Positions 35,484 through 43,871 of a stretch of DNA of 64,000 nt are shown piece by piece (position 1 is the stretch's first letter; each line of letters begins with the position of its first letter). Both the position numbers and the translations under genes were made by a program. The DNA comes from CAYVLA01 sp964549615 [NCBI: uncultured Thermococci archaeon] (GTDB lineage: Archaea; CAYQAE01; CAYVLA01): assembly GCA_964549615.1 (NCBI GenBank), contig CAZJVP010000088.1:1-64000 (forward strand). Reading direction: 5' to 3'. Under the pieces are notes generated by a model, which had not been told where the DNA came from, ran no database searches, and worked only from the letters and a program-made list of their open reading frames with translations.

Positions 35484-37655
35484 TCAAGAAGACCGCTCGC
35501 CCGCTCCCTTTCTACTGCTCAGCGCCAACGCCGTTGCCGCGTCCACCAACCGTTGGCCAGCCTGTACGTCCAGCAACGTTGCGCCGGCCTCGTAACCCCC
35601 CTCCTCGAAGGCCTCAGGCGTGACCACGTAGCCGACCATGTCGTCGCAGTATCCCACCACCATGGTTCGGCCGCGGCCCAGCCGCCTCTTCATCTCCAGC
35701 CCATACTCCGCGAAGAGTTCCGCCGGGACGCCCACCAATAGCTTGTCGTTGATCTTTACGACCTGGACCTGAGTGCTCACCTCACTGCCCAACCACGCCC
35801 TGATGTAGCCGGCCCTCTCGGCCAGGAAGGCGGTTCCGGCCGCCCTCGCCATCTTCCTCTTGACGTCCCTCCTCTCAGTTGGAGATGAGGGTTTTGCGCT
35901 TCTCAATGCCTCAAGCTCCTCCCTTGCCTTCTCAACGCTAGGTAGCTCCCTTAGGCCTAGGGAGACGCTTGCGCACGACGAGCCGATCGCCACCTCCTCG
36001 GTCGTGTCGACGCCGCCGAGGGCGCGCAGGGCATGCCCCGCGAGGACCCCGCCAACTCTTTCCACCTCGGCAAAGCTTGAGCCGCGGCGCCTCACCGTCA
36101 GGTTGCCGCACGCACCGTTGGCGAACAGGCAGACCGCCTGGGGGCCCAGCACCCTCTCTAGGGCTTCCATGGCGTGGCCGGGATACTCTGAGCAGAAAAG
36201 CAGGTTCTTGGAGTCCATTATGACGGGGTGGGCCCCGAAGTTCACAAGGGCACCGATCAACCGCCCCGTCGAGGACTCGATTTTCATTACGGCAAGTTCA
36301 TCGTCGATCGGGCCTTCCTCTTTCTGCCTGTTGGTCGATAGATCAGAAACCGTCGTCCAGCCAAACCCGAGCCTGCCATCGGCTGCCCCGTTCACTGCCG
36401 TCACCGCACAGCAGGAAATCCTTTCGACTAGGAACCTGCGCAGAGCCGGGTTGGAGGGGAAGCCCATGAGCGGGGCTATATCGTGGTGTCCCTCAGGGCC
36501 GGAGTGCGTGTGGGTTGCGAATACCATCACGCCGTCCTCAGCTATGCCGGTCATGCGGGAGACCTCCCTCCTCACTTCGCTGACCAGCTTGGCGTCGACG
36601 TAGAGCAGATCCACCGAGACGAGAACGACGGTCTTCCGCCCGTCGCTTAGCGAGATCGCGCGCGCATGAAGATCGTCGTGCGCTCCCCTAGACAGATCGT
36701 GCCTGTCCGAGAAGCCCGCCAGCTGCGTTGGAAATGGGGGCGTGATGGGGATCTTGGCACTGCCTGCCTTCAGCCTTCTGACCCCCCTGCGGCGCATGTC
36801 GCGCTGTCTGTCCCTGATCTCCCGGAAGCTCAGAAGCTGTATGCCGCGTTCCCTGATCTCCGCCGCCACCTCGGGATCGGTGAGGAGCCTCATCTCCGCC
36901 TCGCGCTTTTCCCAAGCGGTCAGCGACCGGGTCTCCGCATCCCCAACCGCCGGGTGAAATATGAACTCGGTTATGCCCGGCCTCAGGCCGTCCAGGATCT
37001 GCAGGAACCTGCGCTTCTTGGCCTCGGGGCTGACGCCGTAGAAGGTGTAGTTGAGATCGTCCGTCGTCAGAATCCCGTCCGCCCTCAACCAGTCAAGGTG
37101 AACCGGGCTTGGCCAACGGATGGGCAGGTCACGTTCCCGGGCCACGGCCAGGACGATCTTCAGGATCTCCGGGTAGTAATTGTGCACGCCCTCGTTGCTG
37201 TCGATGTGGGTCAGGTCGAGTCCCCACTCCACTGCCTGGTCTACCTGCCGACGTATCTCCCTCTCCGCCTCGCCCAGGTCGATCTTGCCGGACAGCATCC
37301 TCTCCATGAACCTCTCCGAACTCAGGAAGAGGCCCTGCTCGTCCGTGAGGGAGGGCACCTCATCGCCCAGGAGCGGGCGGCCCACATCCTTCTGGCAGGT
37401 GAGGTCTATGTGAACGCCCACGTTGAGGCCCTTTTCCCTGGCGATCCGGGCGGCGCGCGCGGAGTCCGGCATGGTCTGTATCATGCTTATGTCCGTCGCC
37501 AGCCCCTCTTCGTAGGCCCTCACGATGCCGTCCGTTATGCCGGTGCTCATGCCCATGTCGTCCGCGTTCAGGATGAGGAACCTCGTCCCTCTCTTCACCG
37601 CGGATTCGATCTGACGGTAGTCGTACGTTTTTGTGATCTCCATGTCTGGCATCAC
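35484..37655 (-). CDS. ChbG/YdjC-type carbohydrate deacetylase fused to a ceramidase-like domain
   Basis: 723 residues. Residues 25-290 are a YdjC/ChbG (HpnK-like) deacetylase: FLILNADDMGMSTGITDGI holds the metal Asp pair, VGVHIDLTC and THIDSNEGVHNYYPE the metal His residues, and EFIFHPAVGD a late His. Residues 298-715 follow the neutral/alkaline ceramidase-like fold: AGSAKIPITPP, DLHARAISLSDG, VLVSVDLLY, FATHTHSGPEGH (zinc HxH), NGACGN and a late LLVGVPAELFAEYG, all family hallmarks. Both halves hydrolyse N-acyl bonds, one on sugars and one on sphingoid- or similar lipids. There is no signal peptide, so it acts inside the cell. The joint substrate is unknown; an N-acylated glycolipid is a guess. 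Confidence 0.8.
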   Translation of the reverse strand: MMPDMEITKTYDYRQIESAVKRGTRFLILNADDMGMSTGITDGIVRAYEEGLATDISMIQTMPDSARAARIAREKGLNVGVHIDLTCQKDVGRPLLGDEVPSLTDEQGLFLSSERFMERMLSGKIDLGEAEREIRRQVDQAVEWGLDLTHIDSNEGVHNYYPEILKIVLAVARERDLPIRWPSPVHLDWLRADGILTTDDLNYTFYGVSPEAKKRRFLQILDGLRPGITEFIFHPAVGDAETRSLTAWEKREAEMRLLTDPEVAAEIRERGIQLLSFREIRDRQRDMRRRGVRRLKAGSAKIPITPPFPTQLAGFSDRHDLSRGAHDDLHARAISLSDGRKTVVLVSVDLLYVDAKLVSEVRREVSRMTGIAEDGVMVFATHTHSGPEGHHDIAPLMGFPSNPALRRFLVERISCCAVTAVNGAADGRLGFGWTTVSDLSTNRQKEEGPIDDELAVMKIESSTGRLIGALVNFGAHPVIMDSKNLLFCSEYPGHAMEALERVLGPQAVCLFANGACGNLTVRRRGSSFAEVERVGGVLAGHALRALGGVDTTEEVAIGSSCASVSLGLRELPSVEKAREELEALRSAKPSSPTERRDVKRKMARAAGTAFLAERAGYIRAWLGSEVSTQVQVVKINDKLLVGVPAELFAEYGLEMKRRLGRGRTMVVGYCDDMVGYVVTPEAFEEGGYEAGATLLDVQAGQRLVDAATALALSSRKGAGERSS

Positions 37656-37679
37656 CCATCCATAACGTGAGACACAGGG

Positions 37680-38651
37680 CTAGTCGGTGATCCCGCCCTC
37701 CTCAATGGAGAAGACGGTTTCGCCCTCGGGCAGGTACGGGCTGTCCACGAGCCTTGCGATCCGCTTGTTGGCCTTGGCCTTCCTCAAGAAGACCCTGTGG
37801 GTGCACTGGTGGGCGATTATGTTTCCTCCAGCCGGCGCAACCTGGTCGCCGAAGATCATGTCCACCCTGGCCAGCACCTGGTTGGTGACCACGACGGCCA
37901 TATCGTGCAGGTCCGCCAGTTTCTGGAGCTCGTGGACGTGTCTGTTCAGCTTCTGTTGTCTCTCGGCAAGGAGCGCCCTTCCAGTATACTCGGATCTGAA
38001 GTAGGAGGTGAGCGAATCCACTACCAAGAGCCTGACGTTCCACTCCTTAGCCATCTCGCCCACCTTCCCGGCAAGCTCCATCTGGTGGTCGGAGTTCCTC
38101 GCCCTGCCAACCCAGATGTTCCGCAGGATCTGCGATGCATCCTTGCCGAGGTGCTCTGAGATCTGGATTATCCTCTCGGGCCTGAAGGTGTGCTCCGTGT
38201 CGATGTAGGCCACCCTGCCCTCCAGCCCGCCCTCCTCCCTTGGGAGCTGCACCATGACCGCCACCTGGTGGGCGATCTGCGTCTTCCCGGTCGCGAACTC
38301 CCCGTAGAACTCGGTTATGGCCTGCGTCTCGATGCCGCCTCCCAGAAGGTCGTCAAGCCTCTTGCTGCCCGTGGATATCCTCTGGATCTGGCTGCGCTTG
38401 TGAAGCACTACATCCGCAGTCTCAAACCCCATGTTCAGCACAGACCTTGCGGACCTGACGATGGCCGTTGCCGTATCCTCGGGTATCCCCAGTTCACCCG
38501 ACAGTATCAGCGGGGATGCGACGGCCAGGCTTTCCAGCGAACGGTAGCCTGCCTCGCGCAACCTCTTGCCCGTGGAGGGCCCCACGAGGGGCAAGTCCTC
38601 TATCTCGCGGACCTCCGAACCAGCTCCCTGACCGTCCGCAGAACCCCCCAT
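37680..38651 (-). CDS. radA: DNA repair and recombination protein RadA
   Basis: 323 residues. Residues 15-70 form the helix-hairpin-helix N-terminal domain ([24 protein letters not shown]). The RecA core has Walker [17 protein letters not shown] (about 114-129), Walker [13 protein letters not shown] and the [20 protein letters not shown] lead-in that is typical of Rad51/RadA. The DNA-binding loop TNQVLARVD and the Gln-containing region [14 protein letters not shown] follow. It drives homologous strand exchange. The ATG shares one base with the stop of the RPA gene (TGATG), so the two are co-translated. Confidence 0.97.
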   Translation of the reverse strand: MGGSADGQGAGSEVREIEDLPLVGPSTGKRLREAGYRSLESLAVASPLILSGELGIPEDTATAIVRSARSVLNMGFETADVVLHKRSQIQRISTGSKRLDDLLGGGIETQAITEFYGEFATGKTQIAHQVAVMVQLPREEGGLEGRVAYIDTEHTFRPERIIQISEHLGKDASQILRNIWVGRARNSDHQMELAGKVGEMAKEWNVRLLVVDSLTSYFRSEYTGRALLAERQQKLNRHVHELQKLADLHDMAVVVTNQVLARVDMIFGDQVAPAGGNIIAHQCTHRVFLRKAKANKRIARLVDSPYLPEGETVFSIEEGGITD

Positions 38652-40501
38652 CAGCTCGCCTCCTTCAGTTCCTTAATCAGCTCCTCCGCCTCCCGCCTGG
38701 GATCCGGGACCTCGATGCCGCTGACCCTGAGACGTCCGTCCACGACGACCCCTATGAACACCATATCGACGCCCTTGCGGAAACCGGACCTCAGCTCCTC
38801 GATGCTCCTTCCGGTCCCATCCTTGAGAAGCTTCGCACACCGGTCTCCAAAAATGATTGCAGGAATCAGCCCGGACCCATCATCGAGCACGCAGGTGCAC
38901 AGCAAGCTGTCGGGTCCGAATGAATTCGTGTAGCGAAGGTCGGTCAGCGCCACCGGGCAGGCCCTTATCCTGCAGAGCCTCCCAGCCTGCAAGGCCGAGA
39001 TCAAACCCATCTTCGGCTCGTCCTCATTGAGGACCTCAACCTTCTTGTCGAGCACCTCAAGGGAACTCTCCGGGAGAACCTGGATCTCCCCAAGGTCGTT
39101 CACCTTGGCATTCCTTATCCTCAGCCCCCTCCCGGCCTCAAGCTCCTGAACCGGGTCCACATGGCCGTCCCAGAAGACCGCCGGGACCCTTCCGGTTGCG
39201 TCTCCAACGACGGCTGAAATGAGCTTGGCGTCGTTGAACTCTTCGGGGAGGCCGACCTCGACGATGCCCACCTCCAGGGTCAGGCCCTGCATGCCCCGGA
39301 CCAGGTCGCAGACCATGGGGATGAACTCCTCCTCCTCCACCAAGAGGCGACCGCGCCAGCCGACGTGGACCTCCAACTCCTGGTTCATCCCAAACTTGGT
39401 ATAAGCATTCTCGACGGTGACCCTCGATCCCTCCTCAAGGGCGGCCGCCGCGTCAGCGGCATTGCCCCAGAGGACGACCCTCACCTGTCCCGACCCGTCG
39501 CTGACGATGACGTTCGCGACCTTGCCCTCCTGGCCGTTAAGGCGGGTGAAGCTCCTTCGCCCGAGGACGCGTTCGACCCGCCCCCTGATGTCCACGCTCG
39601 GCATGTTGTCGGTGAGCTCGGAGATCCGCACGACGGACTGGACTGACCCAAACTGAAGATCCTTTGAGGGTTCGATCAAGACGATCTGGGAGGACGACGA
39701 GCAGTGAAGCTCAGGCCTTTCGTTCAGCCCGCCCTTCACGTAAGCTCCGACAATTCGAACCAAGCTGCCCTTGGGAATCCTCTCAAGGCCTTCAGCCTTT
39801 TCGTTCCACAGCGAAACCCTGGTCTCCCCGGTGTCGTCCTTCAAGAACACCGTCGCGACCTTCCCGCCAGCGCCGTCCGGCCGGTTGAAGGTCCGTACGT
39901 TCGAGATCGCGGAGATCACTCCCTCCACGGTGACATCCCGCATGCCGACCTGGATGTCCTTGATCTTGACCTTGGTCTCCTGCAGCTCGGGCATGGGCTC
40001 CGAGATCGCGGGGTTGACAAGGATTCTCCCGCGACGGCCGACGTGCACCTCGACCTCGCCCGATAGCCCGGTCCTCGTGTAGCCTGACCTGATCTGGACT
40101 ATATCGCCCCTGTTGATCGTTCCCCTTTCCACTGGCTCTGCTTTCTCCCCCCAGAGAACCACCCGGACGCTCCCCGTCTCGTCCATGACCAGGATGTTAG
40201 AAACCTTTCCGGAGAAGCTCTCACGGTTGAAGCTCCTGACCCCGTATATGCTCACCACCCGCCCCGCAACATCCACGCTCTCCATGCCCGGAACAAGGTT
40301 CTTGATCTTCAAGCTCATCTGCGGTGGGGCCTCGAAGGTCGCGCCCATCTCCCTCGCAAGCAGCTTGGCTGCCCCTATCTCGCTGAGCAGCCCGTAGTGT
40401 TCCTTGATCTTTCCGTCGATCCTCGACTTGAACTCCTCCAGGCTGACCTTGTCCTTGACTTTATCGTGAATCTGCTTTATCGCCTGGAGGTCTTCCGACA
40501 T
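38651..40501 (-). CDS. Replication protein A with five OB folds (single-strand DNA-binding)
   Basis: 616 residues from the ATG at 40501 ([15 protein letters not shown]); the frame is open upstream, but a TATA box at 40545-40560 lies about 50 nt before this ATG, so the upstream ATGs would be untranscribed. A short N-terminal helical module is followed by four similar OB folds, each with VxG.V......R.F.R, a VRV[VS]LW strand and an LEVHVG-like end (starting at about residues 70, 180, 285 and 395), and a more diverged fifth (about 500-600). The zinc finger of some euryarchaeal RPAs is not evident. It coats single-stranded DNA in replication and repair, consistent with the coupled radA gene. Confidence 0.85.
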   Translation of the reverse strand: MSEDLQAIKQIHDKVKDKVSLEEFKSRIDGKIKEHYGLLSEIGAAKLLAREMGATFEAPPQMSLKIKNLVPGMESVDVAGRVVSIYGVRSFNRESFSGKVSNILVMDETGSVRVVLWGEKAEPVERGTINRGDIVQIRSGYTRTGLSGEVEVHVGRRGRILVNPAISEPMPELQETKVKIKDIQVGMRDVTVEGVISAISNVRTFNRPDGAGGKVATVFLKDDTGETRVSLWNEKAEGLERIPKGSLVRIVGAYVKGGLNERPELHCSSSSQIVLIEPSKDLQFGSVQSVVRISELTDNMPSVDIRGRVERVLGRRSFTRLNGQEGKVANVIVSDGSGQVRVVLWGNAADAAAALEEGSRVTVENAYTKFGMNQELEVHVGWRGRLLVEEEEFIPMVCDLVRGMQGLTLEVGIVEVGLPEEFNDAKLISAVVGDATGRVPAVFWDGHVDPVQELEAGRGLRIRNAKVNDLGEIQVLPESSLEVLDKKVEVLNEDEPKMGLISALQAGRLCRIRACPVALTDLRYTNSFGPDSLLCTCVLDDGSGLIPAIIFGDRCAKLLKDGTGRSIEELRSGFRKGVDMVFIGVVVDGRLRVSGIEVPDPRREAEELIKELKEAS

Positions 40502-40544
40502 TCCCGTCCCCGCCGGCCCGCCCTCACACGCCGAACCCCTACCG

Positions 40545-40560
40545 GACCTTATATAGATTA
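40545..40560 (-). promoter_or_regulatory. TATA box of the rpa-radA operon
   Basis: The minus strand reads AATCTATATAAGGTCC, a textbook archaeal TATA box. It predicts transcription start near 40525, supporting the translation start at 40501. Confidence 0.6.
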
Positions 40561-40615
40561 TCCGCGTCCCCAGAGTCCTGTCGCGCATCGCTTGACCTAG
40601 GAACAACTTCCACCG

Positions 40616-40927
40616 CTACTTCTGGAAGGCGAGATCCGTCCCGCAGCTGGGGCACTTACCCGCGTAGGATCCGAAGCATATCTTGCAGAGGGTCTTGCCG
40701 CATTTGGGACACTTGAAGTGCCCTCGCTTCATTGCGGTGGTCCCGCAGACCGCGCACGAGAGGGTCTCCTCCTTGAAGTGCTCCAGTTCGATCTTGCAGT
40801 CGGGGCACTTAAAGCCTGACTTCTCGGCGCACTTCTGATCAAGCATCTTACGACAGTAAGGACATCTATAGTAGCCCACCTCGGGCAGGGGAGATTCGCA
40901 TACTGCGCAGATCATCCTTTCGGGCAA
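40616..40927 (-). CDS. Small tandem zinc-ribbon/treble-clef protein
   Basis: 103 residues with about eight CxxC knuckles: CAVC, CPYC, CPDC, CAVC, CPKC, C..C in CKICFG, and CPSC. They fall into two similar halves, each beginning with C-A-V-C, then about ten residues and YRCPYC or FKCPKC. The pattern suggests two cross-brace or ribbon modules that bind several zinc ions. It may start at the TTG at 40927 or the ATG at 40915. It is adjacent to rpa but transcribed from its own upstream region. Function unknown. Confidence 0.6.
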   Translation of the reverse strand: MPERMICAVCESPLPEVGYYRCPYCRKMLDQKCAEKSGFKCPDCKIELEHFKEETLSCAVCGTTAMKRGHFKCPKCGKTLCKICFGSYAGKCPSCGTDLAFQK

Positions 40928-41073
40928 GGAACGTGCACCTCAGGTTGGGGCTGCGCCCGTCTGGCGGTGCAAGGCCTGATAAATATTGGCGCCGCGCAGC
41001 CGAGGAATCGGATGTCGTAATGTTGGGACGTGCCCAAAAGTCTTTATCAAGAGGTCCCCAACACGCGCATCTG

Positions 41074-41805
41074 ATGTCGAAGGGCTTCAAGGTGATTCCC
41101 GCCGTTGACCTGAAGGATGGCAAGTGCGTGACCCTGGTAGGCGGAGATCCCTCCAAGAGGGTGGTAGAACTTGAGGATCCCCTAGAGGCGGCGAAGAGAT
41201 GGGAGAGCTGCGGCGCAAGCATCCTCCACCTCATAGACCTGGACGGAGCAATCCAAGGAATGCCGGCTAACATGCCCATCGTCAGGCGGATAGTCAGTGC
41301 GCTTGGCATACCGGTGCAGTTCGGAGGCGGGATCAGATCCCTTGAGGCAGCCCGTACCCTGCTGGAAGCCGGGATTTGGAGGATCATACTCGGGACCCTT
41401 GCGTTCGCGGAGCCGAAGGCGGTATCCATTCTTTCCGCCGAGTACGGCCCATCCCGAATCATGGTGGCCCTGGACTTTAGGGCGGGGAAGGTCCTTACCC
41501 ATGGCTGGCGCTCCTTTACGGGGACCGACCCGCTCTCGGCGGCTAGAACCTACGAGGGGCTTGGGGCAGGGAGCCTCCTTGTAACGAACGTTGAGGTCGA
41601 GGGAAGGCTCGGGGGCATGCCGCTGGAACCGATCAGGGAGCTGGTTGGCGCGGTGGCCATCGACGTGGTCGCGAGCGGGGGCGTGGCCTCGCTGGACGAT
41701 ATCATATCGATCAGATCTACGGGCGCGGCCGGCGTCGTGGTCGGGGCGGCCATCTACACGGGAAGGATTAATCTGAGAGAGGCGATAGAGAGAGCGGAAA
41801 GGTAG
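41074..41805 (+). CDS. hisA: HisA, phosphoribosyl-formimino-AICAR-phosphate isomerase
   Basis: 243 residues from the ATG at 41074, which gives the canonical start FKVIPAVDLKDGKCV with the catalytic Asp. The frame is open to 40933, but a TATA-like element near 41045 makes this start near-leaderless. The (beta-alpha)8 barrel motifs are clear: LHLIDLDGAIQG, IPVQFGGGIRS (phosphate site), MVALDFRAGKV (second catalytic Asp), VVASGGVASLDD and VVVGAAIYTG. It catalyses the fourth step of histidine biosynthesis, an Amadori rearrangement. hisB follows after 8 nt. Confidence 0.95.
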   Translation: MSKGFKVIPAVDLKDGKCVTLVGGDPSKRVVELEDPLEAAKRWESCGASILHLIDLDGAIQGMPANMPIVRRIVSALGIPVQFGGGIRSLEAARTLLEAGIWRIILGTLAFAEPKAVSILSAEYGPSRIMVALDFRAGKVLTHGWRSFTGTDPLSAARTYEGLGAGSLLVTNVEVEGRLGGMPLEPIRELVGAVAIDVVASGGVASLDDIISIRSTGAAGVVVGAAIYTGRINLREAIERAER

Positions 41806-41813
41806 GTGTCGGG

Positions 41814-42401
41814 GTGCTCAGGATCGAGAAGAGAAGGAAGACCAAGGAGACGGACATCTCTTTGTCCATCGATTTCGAAGGGTCAGGTGCCTCAAACATT
41901 GCAACCGGCCTGCCCTTCTTCGACCACCTCCTTGATTCGTTCGCCAGGCACGCAAGGTTTGACCTGGAGCTCAAGGTTTCGGGCGACCTCGACGTGGATG
42001 ACCACCACCTCGTCGAGGACGTCGCGATCACGCTCGGATCGGCGATCGCCGAGGCTCAGGCGCGCAGACAATCGCTCAGGCGTTTCGGAAGCTGCGTGCT
42101 TCCGATGGATGACGCACTCGTCCTCGCCGCCGTCGATCTCGGGGGCAGGGCCTTCGCCGACGCACCTATACGGTTCAAGAAGAGGATGGTCGGCAGCTTC
42201 ACCCTAGCAAACATCAGGCACTTCATCCGCTCGCTCGCGGACGGCGCCAAGCTCAACCTCCACGTGAGGGTTCTCTCCGGAACCGACGAGCATCACATTG
42301 CCGAGGCAATCTTCAAGGCCATCGGCGTCAGCTTGCGACAGGCTATGGAGGAGGATCCAAGGCTGTTGGGCTCGGTTCCAAGCACCAAGGGTACGATCTA
42401 G
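41814..42401 (+). CDS. hisB: HisB, imidazoleglycerol-phosphate dehydratase
   Basis: 195 residues from a GTG at 41814 with a GGTAGGTG Shine-Dalgarno inside the hisA stop region. The two pseudo-repeats carry the manganese motifs: GLPFFDHLLDSFARHARFDL, DDHHLVEDVAITLG, and later SGTDEHHIAEAIFKAIGVSL. It dehydrates imidazoleglycerol phosphate to imidazole-acetol phosphate. Only hisA and hisB are present here, so the pathway is scattered. The 3' end overlaps that of the convergent GT2 gene. Confidence 0.96.
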   Translation: MLRIEKRRKTKETDISLSIDFEGSGASNIATGLPFFDHLLDSFARHARFDLELKVSGDLDVDDHHLVEDVAITLGSAIAEAQARRQSLRRFGSCVLPMDDALVLAAVDLGGRAFADAPIRFKKRMVGSFTLANIRHFIRSLADGAKLNLHVRVLSGTDEHHIAEAIFKAIGVSLRQAMEEDPRLLGSVPSTKGTI

Positions 42402-43072
42402 GCCCGCTGGCGCTTGCGCAGGGCCTTCAGGATCATGAATATGCCCACCCTAAGGCCGCACCAGACCGTAACCCCCGGGACGTACTTATCGTACTTGACG
42501 GGCACCTCCTTCAGGCGTAGGCCCCTGCGCATCGCCTCGAGGATGATCTCGCTTTCGATCTCGTAGCGGTTCGCAGTCAGGTCGAAGCCCTCGAGGGCAG
42601 ATGTCCGGATGGCCTTGAGGCCGGTCTGGCTGTCGTGAACACGGGCACCCGTCAGGGCGTTGGTGAGCTTCGTCAGCCCCCAGTTGCCAAGCCGCATGAT
42701 CCAAGAGGAGGAGGCGAAATAGTTCACCCTGTGGCCCAGAACGATGTCGGCCTCGTTCTTCAGTATCGGCTCGATGAGGTTTGGGATGTCGCTCGGGTAG
42801 TGCTGCCCATCCCCGTCCAATCGAAGGATTATCTCCGCCCCATGTTGCTTTGCGATCTCCAGGCCCTTCCTGTAGGCCGCGCCCACGCCCTGGTTTCGGT
42901 CTATCCTGAAGACCTTCGCACCGCCGGCAGAGGCCTCCTGGGACGAATGATCGGTACTGCCATCGTCTATGACTATGACGTTGTCGACGTACTGCCGGGT
43001 CTCCCTCACGATCCCCTGTATGGTCTTCTCCTCGTTGTGGACTGGTATCACGCAGATCGTTCTCAAGCCCAA
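42398..43072 (-). CDS. GT2 family glycosyltransferase, dolichol-phosphate sugar synthase type
   Basis: 224 residues, a soluble DPM1-like length. Motifs are CVIPVHNEEKTIQGIV (nucleotide site), VIDDGSTDHSSQEA, ILRLDGDGQHYPSDIP (catalytic DxD) and HDSQTGLKAIRTSALEG, ending with a KYVPGVTVWCGLRVGIFMILKAL amphipathic tail. Enzymes of this type move a sugar from UDP/GDP-sugar to a polyprenyl phosphate on the inner membrane face. The start is a TTG. With the ArnD-like and GT-C genes downstream, it may fill the place that ArnC has in bacteria (inference). Confidence 0.85.
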   Translation of the reverse strand: MGLRTICVIPVHNEEKTIQGIVRETRQYVDNVIVIDDGSTDHSSQEASAGGAKVFRIDRNQGVGAAYRKGLEIAKQHGAEIILRLDGDGQHYPSDIPNLIEPILKNEADIVLGHRVNYFASSSWIMRLGNWGLTKLTNALTGARVHDSQTGLKAIRTSALEGFDLTANRYEIESEIILEAMRRGLRLKEVPVKYDKYVPGVTVWCGLRVGIFMILKALRKRQRA

Positions 43073-43105
43073 CCGCCCCGGTGTCGCCTCCTCCGCCCCA
43101 CCAGC

Positions 43106-43813
43106 TTATGAATGATTCCCAGTCCACTTCGCCGCCGGTCCATCGTCGACCACCCTGCCGTCCACGATCACGACGCCCCTCCTGCAGTGCCGAAGGAAGT
43201 TGAGGTCGTGGCTCACGGCCACGACGGTGACCCCCAGCTCGTCGTTAACCTTCCTCAGAAGTTCGAATACCTTGCCCGAGGATTGCGAGTCAAGATTGCC
43301 CGTCGGCTCGTCCGCGAGTATCATCTTTGGGTCATTGGCCAGGGCCCTGGCCACCGCGATGCGTTGCTGCTCGCCGCCCGATAGCTGGTCAGGCTTGTTG
43401 TTCGCCCGCTTCTCAAGATCGACCAGCCTAAGCAGCTCCCTTGCCCTTCTCGTCCTGCTCGCCCGATCCTTGTTGGAGAGCACCATGGGGAACTCGATGT
43501 TCTCCTCCGCCGTGAGGGTGGGAATCAGGTTGTAGGCTTGGAACACGAAACCTATGGTGTGGAGCCTCAGGTCGGACAGCTCGTCATCCGACAGCGCCGA
43601 GACGTCGCTGCCAAAGATCTTGATGGACCCCGAGGTAGGGCGATCCAGGCAGCCTAAGAGGTTGAGCAGGGTCGTCTTGCCCGAACCAGACGGGCCCGAA
43701 ACGAGAACGAAATCGCCGCTCTCGACATCCAAATTGACGCCGTTGAGCGCCTCCACCTGTATTTCGCCCGATTTGTACAGCTTTCGGAGATTGCGGGTCT
43801 CTATGGCCTTCAA
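43106..43813 (-). CDS. ABC transporter ATPase, MacB/LolD type
   Basis: 235 residues. Walker A is GPSGSGKTTLLNLLG (about 38), the signature LSGGEQQRIAVARAL (about 144), Walker B MILADEPTGNLDSQSSG, then the H-loop VVAVSHDLN. FVFQAYNLIPTLTAEENIEFPM is the typical Q-loop of the MacB/LolD/FtsE group. It powers permeases with FtsX-type domains; the two candidates lie across the shared promoter region at 43872 and 45050. Start is a TTG at 43813. Confidence 0.92.
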   Translation of the reverse strand: MKAIETRNLRKLYKSGEIQVEALNGVNLDVESGDFVLVSGPSGSGKTTLLNLLGCLDRPTSGSIKIFGSDVSALSDDELSDLRLHTIGFVFQAYNLIPTLTAEENIEFPMVLSNKDRASRTRRARELLRLVDLEKRANNKPDQLSGGEQQRIAVARALANDPKMILADEPTGNLDSQSSGKVFELLRKVNDELGVTVVAVSHDLNFLRHCRRGVVIVDGRVVDDGPAAKWTGNHS

Positions 43814-43841
43814 TTTTCTCTCTCGAGGAAGCCCAGGAAAG

Positions 43842-43851
43842 CCTTTAAAGG
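43842..43851. promoter_or_regulatory. Palindromic TATA element between divergent ABC genes
   Basis: CCTTTAAAGG is a perfect palindrome. Its centre is about 26 nt from the ATG at 43872 on one side and about 33 nt from the TTG at 43813 on the other, so one element could direct both nearly leaderless transcripts. Confidence 0.45.
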
Positions 43852-43871
43852 TATTCTATTAAATTTTGTCC

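Noticed and set aside
35969-37670. Long plus-strand frames opposite the deacetylase-ceramidase fusion
   Set aside because: They are antisense to well-conserved metal-site motifs and show no independent start signals.
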